A stretch of 64,000 nucleotides of DNA from Dysgonomonas gadei ATCC BAA-286 (GCF_000213555.1 NZ_GL891980.1:62001-126000), one strand, 5' to 3'. Positions 24,991 to 32,199 are shown, counted from the stretch's first letter. Program-made: numbers and translations. Notes: generated by a model from the letters alone, not told the origin.

Positions 24991-27180
24991 ATGGCTAAAA
25001 CAATAAGCATACTAGATAGTTTAAAAAAGTATGGAGTTGCAAAAGAAGAAGAAGAAGAAGAAGAAAAAATAATTCCTAAAGAGATAATAGAAAATCAAGT
25101 CAAGGATTTATTTTCAGAAGCAGTCTTAGATACTCTGGCAGATGCAAAACCAGAAGCAACAATTAATTCCATTCACAAAGGTTATTTTATGACTTGGGGT
25201 TCATCTCAAGGTTTCACAGATGAATACAGACTATCTAATTTTATCCAAAAGTTGCCTCATGGAATTGTAGACAAGAAGGCTACAGGGGTAGGTGCAACAA
25301 CCTTAGAACTCAAATCACCCAGACATTCAATAATAGTAGCACCCACTAAGAAACTAGCCTATAGTAAATTTAAATGGGCTGAAAATAATCTGAACCCTAA
25401 AAAAGTGCTATATGTTGGCACTTCCATAGGAGAATTCAGGGACAGGGTAAGTAAAGATGAAATCATTAATCATATGGAGCAAAATTCTACTCAACCTCTA
25501 AAGTTTTTAGTGGTAGCAGACAGTTTAGATTATTTGATGAATATACTAGGGGAAGAAGCCTATAAACATTGCTTCCTAATGGTAGATGAGATAGACCTTC
25601 TCCAAGCAGACAGTAACTACAGACCTAATTTAGAAACAGTAATAGACCACTATTTTAAGTTTGATGTAAAGAACAGGTGTATTGTAACTGCTACAATGGG
25701 TGAATTCTCCAATCCTCTATTCCAGAATGAATGCAGATTTGAAATAGAAGAATTATCCCACAAGAAAAGAGATATAAGGCTTATACATATCAATCAGTCT
25801 AACAGCATCAATCATGCAGTCACAGGGTTGATAAAAAAATATCCAGAAGATAAGATATTGATAGCCTATAATACAGTCTCACAGGTAAAGAATATTATAT
25901 CTATGCTGGATGAATCTACACAGAAGGAATGTGCTATCATGTGCAGTGAATCAAGCAGGAATGATGCAGGAAATTATTATTACCCATTGAAAGATGATTC
26001 TACATTACCTAAGAGAATCAATTTTATGACATGCAGCTATTTTTCTGGAATAGATATTAATGATACATATAACCTTATCACTGTTTCTAATGTAAAGTAT
26101 GCACATCAAATGCTTACTACCAAAAAGATAACTCAAATCTATGGAAGGTGCAGGGTTAAAGATGGGATATTAAGTGATACCATAATCTATAATACTACAG
26201 AATATGAGCCTAAGTTTAAAAGGACTACAGCTAAATATAGAAATACACTGATAAAAAAGGCTAATAAAGTCTTAGATATAATAAAAGCTGCTGATATTAT
26301 ACAGGATAAGGATAAAGATTTGGAGGACTTATTCAAAGTAGTAAAAAATGCTATTTCTGATAAAGCCCTTGAAACCCCATTCAGAGGTCAGCCAATTCCA
26401 CTTATAAGACCTACTATAAATGAAGGAAAATATGACATAGCCTACCTTAATATTGATTTTCTGGTAGAAAGAGAACAGCTATTTAATGATTTATATGTTA
26501 ATCAAGAGAAACTATATAAAGCCTTAGTTTCAGAAGGACATCAGGTCATAGAGATACAATATAAAGATAATATGACTGATGAAGAAAAATCAGCAGAACA
26601 GGGAATAGACAACCATTTCACAGATGACAGAGAAGAATTAATAGATTCATTACAAGCTACTTTAGTTACAGACCTGAAAGAGAAAGCAGATAAGCTGCCT
26701 ACAGGTGTTCTAAATAAATATGTTACAGAAAAACTAAGGACTTGCAGTAAAGAGGAAAAACCACTCTTGGATAGGTTTATAAAATTGAATGAATTTGTAG
26801 AATCAGACAAACTCTTAGACTACCTCTATGAAATAAGGCATAAGAATATTAAAGCCCTTAAAAGCCTCAACAATACAATTATGTTCTGGTGTCTGGCAGA
26901 AAACCATCCTCTAAGAATAAGCATGAGAGAAGCCTTTGAAAAAGGTAAAGAATATACTCCAGAAGAAATACATGAGAAGATAGAGCCAATAGTCAAATAT
27001 CATTTCCATAAGACTATAAAACCAAGAACCTCTATCAGCTTATTTAAGGCTTATTTTGAAGTATCCAGACCAAGAAATAGCTATGTAGTCATAAAAGAAA
27101 ATCCTCTCAATTTTGAAGAGAGAAAGACCTCTATAGGCAAAAAAGATAATAACCTCCTAAAATATTTTGAAATTAATTAA
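24991..27180 (+). CDS. Superfamily 2 helicase-like protein with altered Walker A
   Basis: A 729-residue protein, probably the replication or origin-remodelling helicase of the island. The N-terminus has a run of Glu codons (residues 19-25). The P-loop reads KATGVGATTLEL, with Ala102 where the Walker A lysine is expected. Walker B is MVDEIDLL (Asp199), motif III TATMG, motif IV-V region MTCSYFSGIDI, and motif VI QIYGRCR (382-388). The C-terminal 330 residues are helical and unassigned. The same altered P-loop may be a family feature rather than a defect. No CG dinucleotide occurs in the gene. It is preceded by inverted repeat copy 1 and lies on the same strand as the winged-helix gene. Confidence 0.75.
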   Translation: MAKTISILDSLKKYGVAKEEEEEEEKIIPKEIIENQVKDLFSEAVLDTLADAKPEATINSIHKGYFMTWGSSQGFTDEYRLSNFIQKLPHGIVDKKATGVGATTLELKSPRHSIIVAPTKKLAYSKFKWAENNLNPKKVLYVGTSIGEFRDRVSKDEIINHMEQNSTQPLKFLVVADSLDYLMNILGEEAYKHCFLMVDEIDLLQADSNYRPNLETVIDHYFKFDVKNRCIVTATMGEFSNPLFQNECRFEIEELSHKKRDIRLIHINQSNSINHAVTGLIKKYPEDKILIAYNTVSQVKNIISMLDESTQKECAIMCSESSRNDAGNYYYPLKDDSTLPKRINFMTCSYFSGIDINDTYNLITVSNVKYAHQMLTTKKITQIYGRCRVKDGILSDTIIYNTTEYEPKFKRTTAKYRNTLIKKANKVLDIIKAADIIQDKDKDLEDLFKVVKNAISDKALETPFRGQPIPLIRPTINEGKYDIAYLNIDFLVEREQLFNDLYVNQEKLYKALVSEGHQVIEIQYKDNMTDEEKSAEQGIDNHFTDDREELIDSLQATLVTDLKEKADKLPTGVLNKYVTEKLRTCSKEEKPLLDRFIKLNEFVESDKLLDYLYEIRHKNIKALKSLNNTIMFWCLAENHPLRISMREAFEKGKEYTPEEIHEKIEPIVKYHFHKTIKPRTSISLFKAYFEVSRPRNSYVVIKENPLNFEERKTSIGKKDNNLLKYFEIN

Positions 27181-27214
27181 AATTCTGATTATCAACAAAA
27201 TAGCTTATTAAATA

Positions 27215-27246
27215 TTTGCTGAAATCAGATATTTTACTTATCTTTG
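27215..27246 (+). promoter_or_regulatory. Promoter ahead of the palindrome and winged-helix gene
   Basis: TTTG at 27215-27218 and TATCTTTG at 27239-27246, 20 nt apart, match the Bacteroidota -33/-7 arrangement well. The transcript would include a leader of nearly 200 bases carrying the large palindrome. Confidence 0.65.
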
Positions 27247-27332
27247 TGCTTATAAATCAAACAAATAGACTATTCTACAGAAATGCCTCTTTAGTCTAAG
27301 AGGAGCAGATTCAAAAGATTTCATTTAACTAA

Positions 27333-27427
27333 GGGTATGCAAATTGTATGTCATACTATAATACCTACTATTTAAGTATAATATATAATAAGTAGGTAAT
27401 ATAGTATAGCATATGTTTTGCACACCC
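27333..27427. repeat. 95-bp imperfect palindrome upstream of the winged-helix gene
   Basis: Two 37-nt arms (27333-27369 and 27391-27427) match at 30 of 37 positions in inverted orientation, with a loop of 21 nt that is almost only A and T. Perfect blocks include GGGT, TGCAAA, TATG, ATACTATA and TACCTACT. It ends 17 bases before the ATG of the next gene. An origin of replication, an iteron-like initiator site or an autoregulatory operator are all plausible. Confidence 0.75.
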
Positions 27428-27443
27428 TGCAAAAGTAAGTATA

Positions 27444-28079
27444 ATGAAATCATACACATTGATTCCAAATGAAGCAGGGAAAATATTTAAACCAGAAGAT
27501 TTATATACTATTACCTGTATGTATCTGACAGCTAAGGATGATTATACAACTAATTCTACAAGGGAACAATTAGCTCAAATTGCAGGATTATCCTTTGCCT
27601 ATATAAAAGATAAATTCCTTCCAAGATTAAGGAAATCAAAATTCTGTGAAATAGAAGGATATACAGAATTATCAGATAGCCAGATAAGAAAGAGGAATAA
27701 GTATATATTGCCTCAACCTATAACCAATTACAGAATAATAAGTAAAGAAATGTTGGAAGATACAAATCTTACTCCTACAGAAAAGGGTATAATAATTGGA
27801 CTGTACTCTTTGACTGTAAATAACTCCTTTAATATTGGATTCAATAAAAGTCAAATATCAAAGTATTTAAATATAAGTAGAAACTCATATCTAAAATATG
27901 AAAAGTCTTTGATTGAGAAGGGTTATATAGAACTTCTTTCAAATGATACTACAAATGACAGACATGGAGATTTTAGTGAAGGAATAGTTTTAAATTGCAG
28001 TTGGTTAGGTACAAAAGAATTGAATAGAAAGGTGTATGAATCAACCCATAACAATGCTAATTTTCAAGAATTGGGGTAA
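27444..28079 (+). CDS. Winged-helix DNA-binding protein, possible replication initiator
   Basis: A 211-residue soluble protein with two helix-turn-helix-like segments: STREQLAQIAGLSFAYIKDKFLPRLRKS (about residues 38-65) and FNKSQISKYLNISRNSYLKYEKSLIEKGYIE (about 135-165). Two winged-helix domains in tandem are typical of Rep-type initiators and of some regulators. The 95-bp palindrome directly in front of the gene is a natural target. The gene contains no CG. It could be an initiator of the island's replication or a repressor; the sequence alone does not decide. Confidence 0.65.
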   Translation: MKSYTLIPNEAGKIFKPEDLYTITCMYLTAKDDYTTNSTREQLAQIAGLSFAYIKDKFLPRLRKSKFCEIEGYTELSDSQIRKRNKYILPQPITNYRIISKEMLEDTNLTPTEKGIIIGLYSLTVNNSFNIGFNKSQISKYLNISRNSYLKYEKSLIEKGYIELLSNDTTNDRHGDFSEGIVLNCSWLGTKELNRKVYESTHNNANFQELG

Positions 28080-28224
28080 AGGCTTGTATTATCCCCATTA
28101 GTATAATATTAACTATTCTTACTCTTTGAGAAATTGAAAGAAAAAAAATTAATTATTTTTTTTTTCAAAAAGGTCTATGCATCCACAAGCACTAGATAAC
28201 CAAACTACACCCCCTCCATCTTTT

Positions 28225-28248
28225 GCAGTGAGGGGATAGTCCCCCTGC
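28225..28248 (+). promoter_or_regulatory. GC-rich hairpin in the leader of the 89-residue gene
   Basis: GCA-GTGA-GGGGA-TAG-TCCCC-C-TGC folds into a short hairpin 25 bases before the ATG at 28273. The surrounding leader is AT-rich with long A and T runs (28139-28167). It may sequester the translation start region or mark RNA processing. Confidence 0.45.
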
Positions 28249-28272
28249 ACAACAACAATAATATTTAAAGTT

Positions 28273-28542
28273 ATGAATGGACTAACATTTTTAGAAAGTT
28301 GGAGTGTGAGCCAATTTAAGCAAAACCACCATGTAGAAAAGATTGAGATTAAGAAAAATGAAGCTACAGGAAAATGCTTCTTTGTCTATGGATTTGAAAC
28401 AGGGGCTTGCAGTAGTAAGGTCAAAACAGGGGAATTGAATAACCCTGTAATATCACAAGTCTGTGCCTCTGAGACAGGGGAAATGTTCTACCTTCTGCAT
28501 CAGAAAGGGGAAAGCAAGGCTATGACTTTAGCAGTATTATAA
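28273..28542 (+). CDS. Small conserved island protein, 89 residues
   Basis: A compact 89-residue soluble protein (MNGLTFLESWSVSQFKQNHHVEKIEIKKN...) with a beta-rich pattern and CFFVYGFETGACSSKV in the middle, then VCASETGEMFYLLHQKG. I believe similar short proteins accompany DUF3871 genes in Bacteroidales, but cannot name a family. It has its own terminator (28555-28579) and leader hairpin, so it is a separate transcription unit, perhaps strongly expressed. No CG occurs in it. Confidence 0.65.
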   Translation: MNGLTFLESWSVSQFKQNHHVEKIEIKKNEATGKCFFVYGFETGACSSKVKTGELNNPVISQVCASETGEMFYLLHQKGESKAMTLAVL

Positions 28543-28554
28543 TAAACAGATACA

Positions 28555-28579
28555 GGGAAGATTAAAGTCTTCCCTTTTT
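28555..28579 (+). terminator. Terminator of the 89-residue gene
   Basis: Perfect 7-bp arms GGGAAGA (28555-28561) and TCTTCCC (28568-28574), 6-nt loop, followed by TTTTTA. It lies 13 bases after the stop codon. Confidence 0.85.
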
Positions 28580-28595
28580 ATTTTAAAGTATATTC

Positions 28596-28637
28596 TGCTC
28601 ACTTAGATATATAAATAATATAGAAACAAAGTGAGCA
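28596..28637. repeat. Inverted repeat copy 2 (CTCACTT-N24-AAGTGAG)
   Basis: TGCTCACTT (28596-28604) and AAGTGAGCA (28629-28637), perfect 9-bp arms, 24-nt spacer, 30 bases before the DUF3871 gene. Confidence 0.7.
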
Positions 28638-28667
28638 TATTAATCATTAATAAAAAATTTACTCCAT

Positions 28668-29696
28668 ATGGAAACAATGCAATTAGTACCAGTAAAAAGC
28701 AATCATAGAGATGTAATGATTCCACAATCCCTTCCTTATCAAGATATAATAGAAATTACACATACCTGTGACTGCAATCCAAGCCCTTTTATAGAAGCCA
28801 ATACCAAAGAAGCAAGTTTACATCATTTAAAGCATGAATGTATTGTACCTGTCTTTTCTAAGGATAATGAGGTTACTATCAGCCATACTAACTTTATAGA
28901 AACAGTTTGGGATGCTGCAAGTAGTTTCTTTCCAAATGAGACTATTTTACAGCCAGATATAAGAGTTTCTCATGTAGTCAAAGGTAGGATTCCAGAAGCT
29001 ATAAATAAGCCTGTCAGTCAGCTTTTAGAGAGTGATAAGACTATTTATTATGAAAGGATGGCTTTCTGCCTTGAAGTACCTACTATTTATCAGGATATAG
29101 AAGGAAATAGATTAAATCTTTCTATTGGTGGAGTAAGAGCCTTAAACCATGAAAACCTTTATTCTAAAAAAAGTGTAGAGAAATTCAAGATATTTATTGG
29201 TTTTACCAATAAAGTTTGTACAAACCTATGTGTATCTACAGATGGGTATAAGTCAGAATTAAGAGTTATGAGTTTGGAAGAACTATTTAAGCATTCATTA
29301 CTCCTATTTCAGCAATACAACCCTAACAGGCATTTACAACTTATGTCTTCTTTGCAAGATTCTTATTTAACAGAACATCAATTTGCACAATTAATAGGCA
29401 AAAGTAAACTCTATCAGTGTTTACCTAATGCACAAAAGAAGTTATTACCTACTATGGAATTTGGAGATACCCACATCAATGCAGTAGCTAAAGCTTATTA
29501 TAATGATAAGAATTTCAAAATAGAAGAAGGTGCAGATGCTATTAACCTGTGGAAAGTCTATAACTTATTCACAGGTGCGAATAAGAATAGTTATATTGAT
29601 AATCTATTGGATAGGTCTTTGAATGCAACTGAATTAGTAGAAGGTATTAATAGGGCTTTGCATGGAGATAGAGAGTATAGATGGTTTATTGAGTGA
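28668..29696 (+). CDS. DUF3871-family protein
   Basis: A 342-residue protein matching the DUF3871 family known from Bacteroidales mobile elements. Typical passages include HLKHECIVPVFSKDNEVTISH, PDIRVSHVVKGRIPEAI, and the block FKIFIGFTNKVCTNLCVSTDGYKS; this layout resembles phage-type proteins that bind single-stranded or foreign DNA, but no activity is known to me. Cys pairs near residues 37-39 and 187-191 may bind metal. The gene contains one CG only (29,578). It is preceded by inverted repeat copy 2 and followed 40 bases later by the glycosylase gene, probably in one transcript. Confidence 0.85.
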   Translation: METMQLVPVKSNHRDVMIPQSLPYQDIIEITHTCDCNPSPFIEANTKEASLHHLKHECIVPVFSKDNEVTISHTNFIETVWDAASSFFPNETILQPDIRVSHVVKGRIPEAINKPVSQLLESDKTIYYERMAFCLEVPTIYQDIEGNRLNLSIGGVRALNHENLYSKKSVEKFKIFIGFTNKVCTNLCVSTDGYKSELRVMSLEELFKHSLLLFQQYNPNRHLQLMSSLQDSYLTEHQFAQLIGKSKLYQCLPNAQKKLLPTMEFGDTHINAVAKAYYNDKNFKIEEGADAINLWKVYNLFTGANKNSYIDNLLDRSLNATELVEGINRALHGDREYRWFIE

Positions 29697-29735
29697 AATT
29701 TTCTATTTTTACAAGAAATATAAATATTGAATACC

Positions 29736-30305
29736 ATGAATTATAAAACATTCATTTTAGAAAAAGGGAAGCAATATGAGACATTAGAGGATATTCTTCC
29801 TGAAAGTGGAAATTTAGACATTCTTTTTATTGCAAAAACTCCTGCAACTATAAGTGTAAATAAAGGTCATTATTTTCAAGGTAAGCAAGGTAGAATGTTC
29901 TGGAATAAATTAGCAGATTATCACATATTAAATGTACCTTATGGTGAGTATGAGGATAATTATCTATTAAAAAATAATTATGGCATAACAGATATAGTAA
30001 AGATTCCAAGAGATTTTGGGAATGAGCCTTCTAAAGAAGAATATAGAGAAGGTTATCTCAGAATTTTGAAGATAATTGAAAGGTATAAACCTATGGTCAT
30101 TGTTTTTGTCTATAAGAAAGTCTTAGATGAAATCTTATCTATAAAATATGGAGTTAAAATAAAAACTGACTATGGATTCAACTCTCAATATGATTCAGAT
30201 TTTAATTCTAAAGTATTTGTCTATCCAATGCCAGGTACACCATGTACAAGGGAAACCTCTGAACTAGCAATGACTGAATTGTCCAAAATCATGAGGAATA
30301 GATAA
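29736..30305 (+). CDS. Uracil-DNA glycosylase superfamily protein, MUG/TDG-like
   Basis: A 189-residue protein of the uracil-DNA glycosylase fold. The order of segments matches mismatch-specific (MUG) enzymes: LDILFIAKTPA in the place of motif I (usually GINPG), GHYFQGKQGRMFWNKL matching the GHHFAGPGNRFW segment, LLKNNYGITDIVKIPR, VIVFVYKKVLDEIL, and VYPMPGTPC in the place of motif II (NPSGLS). Both catalytic motifs deviate, so the substrate is uncertain. MUG/TDG enzymes remove U or T opposite G, products of cytosine or 5-methylcytosine deamination. The ATG at 29736 is favoured over a TTG at 29727. No CG occurs in the gene. It is followed by inverted repeat copy 3 and a terminator. Confidence 0.7.
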   Translation: MNYKTFILEKGKQYETLEDILPESGNLDILFIAKTPATISVNKGHYFQGKQGRMFWNKLADYHILNVPYGEYEDNYLLKNNYGITDIVKIPRDFGNEPSKEEYREGYLRILKIIERYKPMVIVFVYKKVLDEILSIKYGVKIKTDYGFNSQYDSDFNSKVFVYPMPGTPCTRETSELAMTELSKIMRNR

Positions 30306-30316
30306 TTCTTAATCAA

Positions 30317-30360
30317 TTTCTCACTTACATCTATATATAACAAACAATCTAAGTGAGAAA
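30317..30360. repeat. Inverted repeat copy 3 (CTCACTT-N24-AAGTGAG)
   Basis: TTTCTCACTT (30317-30326) and AAGTGAGAAA (30351-30360), perfect 10-bp arms and a 24-nt spacer, directly behind the glycosylase gene. Confidence 0.7.
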
Positions 30361-30398
30361 TATTAGAAATTTATCTCTTTTTTTATTATTGTTGTATT

Positions 30399-30428
30399 AG
30401 CCTCATTCAGTAATGGATGGGGCTTTTT
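30399..30428 (+). terminator. Terminator behind the glycosylase gene
   Basis: AGCCTCAT (30399-30406) pairs with ATGGGGCT (30417-30424) with one T-G wobble, 10-nt loop, followed by TTTT. Confidence 0.65.
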
Positions 30429-30440
30429 AATTATTAATGT

Positions 30441-30539
30441 ATGGGATTATTTTTACAAATAATAGGTCATATTGTTATAGGGTATATTATTATGTATGTA
30501 ATATGCTATGAGGATAGACCTACAAGAAAGAAGAAATAG
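30441..30539 (+). CDS. Possible 32-residue membrane peptide
   Basis: A short frame coding MGLFLQIIGHIVIGYIIMYV followed by ICYEDRPTRKKK: one hydrophobic helix with a basic tail, the usual look of small membrane regulators or type I toxins. It lies 13 bases after a terminator and has no clear ribosome binding site. It lies inside the gene-poor stretch 30,306-30,936. Confidence 0.35.
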   Translation: MGLFLQIIGHIVIGYIIMYVICYEDRPTRKKK

Positions 30540-30665
30540 TAAACAGAGAAAGTATTATTTAATGAATTTATTATTACCCTAACTCACAGCCACACCTATA
30601 TATGAATTGGAAGGACTTAATTCAAAAAGTAATTGAATATTTGATGTATATCTGCTTAAATCTTG

Positions 30666-30673
30666 TATTTTTG
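30666..30673 (+). promoter_or_regulatory. -7 box before the structured leader
   Basis: TATTTTTG, with TTTG at 30640-30643 as a possible -33 element (22-nt gap). Transcription would enter the structured leader at 30,764-30,920 and then the lipoprotein gene. Confidence 0.5.
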
Positions 30674-30763
30674 CAGTATGCTAGAAATTAAATTATTGCG
30701 AATGAATATATAAGTTTAACTAAGACATATTTTTAGAAAGAAGTATTTGCTTTTTACTAGTGT

Positions 30764-30920
30764 AGTCCTAAAATACCACATCAAGACATCACAGCAGTAA
30801 CAAAGTAGGTGCTACATCTTTTATAGGTGTGGTTTTCCTTATTTTGTGTGATGTGGGTAGTGGTATACCTAGGACTCCAATCTAAGTGATAAGCCACATC
30901 TTCTTTTTGTAGGTATGGCT
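30764..30920 (+). ncRNA. Structured leader or small RNA upstream of the lipoprotein gene
   Basis: Two outer helices can form: AGTCCTA (30764-30770) with TAGGACT (30870-30876), and ATACCAC (30773-30779) with GTGGTAT (30860-30866). Inside are CTACATC and GGTGTGG segments, and a second unit, AGCCA (30892-30896) with TGGCT (30916-30920), repeats the same wording. The gene-free stretch 30,306-30,936 otherwise holds repeat copy 3, a terminator, a small frame and a promoter box. A structured leader, attenuator or independent RNA is possible. Confidence 0.45.
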
Positions 30921-30936
30921 ACTAAAAAGAAAAAGT

Positions 30937-31521
30937 ATGAGAAAAAGAACATTATTGCCATTGTTTATTATGCTGTTACTTGCATCGTGTAGTAGTGATG
31001 ATGAAAAAGAGAGTATAGTTGCACCAGAATCTATTGAGGGCATATGGAATGTAACGAATTATTCTGGAAATATAAACAGAAAGTATACAACCTATTATGA
31101 CTATCTTGATGGAACAAAAAAAGTAGAAGAAAATACTCCATCAGAAGATGATGAACCTTGGGATAATAACTTAACATTTGGTAGAAATATCTGGGCTTTT
31201 AATGCAGACAAAAGTATGACAACCCAAAATTCAGATATAAAAGATATGAAATTTGAAAAGTATCTAGTTGATACTAAAAATAATCTTCTGTTACTGTATA
31301 AAACAACTAATACATCTGTTCCAGATTCTTATAAAATAGAAGAATTTACAAGTAAAAAATTGGTTGTTTCAATCAGCAAAGAAATAAAAGGCATTTGGGA
31401 CACAGATGGTATTTATGAAAAAAATCCACAAAGACCTTTAGAAAATATTCTCATTGGATACAAAGACATATATTACGATGGTACTAAATATGATAAAATA
31501 ATATTTGAGAGAGTAGAATAG
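30937..31521 (+). CDS. Putative lipoprotein of the island
   Basis: A 194-residue protein with a signal peptide and lipobox LLASC (Cys18), followed by SSDDEKESI, a typical Bacteroidota lipoprotein-export start. The mature domain (SIEGIWNVTNYSGNINRKY... then FNADKSMTTQNSD) looks like a lipocalin-type beta barrel. Cargo of the island, since its CG content is a little higher than in the core. Function unknown; surface or envelope role inferred from the lipobox. Confidence 0.75.
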   Translation: MRKRTLLPLFIMLLLASCSSDDEKESIVAPESIEGIWNVTNYSGNINRKYTTYYDYLDGTKKVEENTPSEDDEPWDNNLTFGRNIWAFNADKSMTTQNSDIKDMKFEKYLVDTKNNLLLLYKTTNTSVPDSYKIEEFTSKKLVVSISKEIKGIWDTDGIYEKNPQRPLENILIGYKDIYYDGTKYDKIIFERVE

Positions 31522-31570
31522 CTTACCAATATAAACTTCTATTCCATCCATTATGATAGGAAATAATGAA

Positions 31571-31613
31571 ATAGTAAGTAATCTTTAATGAAATGTTAAA
31601 TATTACTTACTAT
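31571..31613. promoter_or_regulatory. Perfect 12-bp inverted repeat overlapping a promoter
   Basis: ATAGTAAGTAAT (31571-31582) and ATTACTTACTAT (31602-31613) around 19 bases; the right arm overlaps the -7 box TATTTTTG (31611-31618). A repressor binding here would block the gene starting at 31657. Confidence 0.65.
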
Positions 31614-31656
31614 TTTTGTGTAGATAATCAATAGACTAACTGAATATTCTCTGCTT

Positions 31657-32034
31657 ATGAATTCAGATTTAAAAAAAGAAATACTAAAAATTATTTCTGA
31701 TATTGAATATGATGATACTTCCATATTTGAAAAGCTCAATTTATATGGAACCTTAAATCAAACAATAAAATACTTTGAAAATCTTATTCAGACTAAATAT
31801 AGAAATAGGTTAAATCGCTATTTAAAAGAATACACAAAAGAGTATTATGTATACATAGATGAAATTATTAATCATTATTGCAATGTCTTTAAAGAGAGAG
31901 AGTATAAAAACATCTTATTAGAAAAAGAACTAAGGCTTAAAATAATAGATGAAATTACACGAGAAATAAAAATAGAGTATATAGGAGAGGATTACTACAT
32001 AAGTAAAGACTATTATACAAGAAAAAATTATTAA
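31657..32034 (+). CDS. Hypothetical protein at the island's right end
   Basis: A 125-residue, strongly charged, helical protein with many Tyr, Lys and Glu residues and no recognised motif (MNSDLKKEILKIISDIEYDD..., ending KDYYTRKNY). It has a well-formed promoter with an operator-like inverted repeat, so its expression is probably controlled. It is the last gene before the tRNA-Ser fragment. Confidence 0.6.
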   Translation: MNSDLKKEILKIISDIEYDDTSIFEKLNLYGTLNQTIKYFENLIQTKYRNRLNRYLKEYTKEYYVYIDEIINHYCNVFKEREYKNILLEKELRLKIIDEITREIKIEYIGEDYYISKDYYTRKNY

Positions 32035-32160
32035 CCCAACTCCAAATGTTCTCTAAAATGTTACCAGCCTAAGAAACCTTGTTCAAGGCATAAAGAAATC
32101 ACCCTGTAAAACACTATTATACAGTCAGATATATTTTTAATAAAATTCAGATTGTTATTC

Positions 32161-32199
32161 TTTCCAGGCGTGCCTCTTCAACCACTCGAGCACCTCTCC
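32161..32199 (-). tRNA. 5' half of tRNA-Ser(GGA), cut at the anticodon loop
   Basis: Read on the - strand from 32199, the 39 bases match the beginning of tRNA-Ser: acceptor start GGAGAGG, D-arm CTCGAGTGGTTGAAGAGG, then CACGCCTGGAAA with anticodon GGA at 32165-32163. Beyond 32160 the match stops and island DNA follows; no variable arm or T arm is present. A TATCTTTG box at 32228-32221 is the likely tRNA promoter. This is therefore a truncated tRNA gene marking the island's right attachment site. Confidence 0.8.

Larger units (their letters stand above)
22605..32160. mobile_element. CpG-depleted genomic island in tRNA-Ser, split by the conjugative element
   Basis: The left border is a tyrosine recombinase fragment lacking its N-terminal part; the right border is the first 39 bases of a tRNA-Ser(GGA) gene. 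Between them lie about ten genes, mostly on the + strand, including a helicase-like protein, a winged-helix protein behind a palindrome, DUF3871 and a uracil-DNA glycosylase. CG dinucleotides are almost absent, unlike both flanks. No structural phage genes or transfer genes are seen, so it may be a satellite-like or non-autonomous integrative element, or a decayed remnant. Confidence 0.75.

Noticed and set aside
25045..25066. The GAA tract in the helicase gene as a phase-variation switch
   Set aside because: Unit length is three bases, so slippage changes only the number of Glu residues and not the frame.
24921..30360. The three CTCACTT inverted repeats as terminators
   Set aside because: Arms are separated by 24 nt, there is no T run, and two copies lie just before genes.
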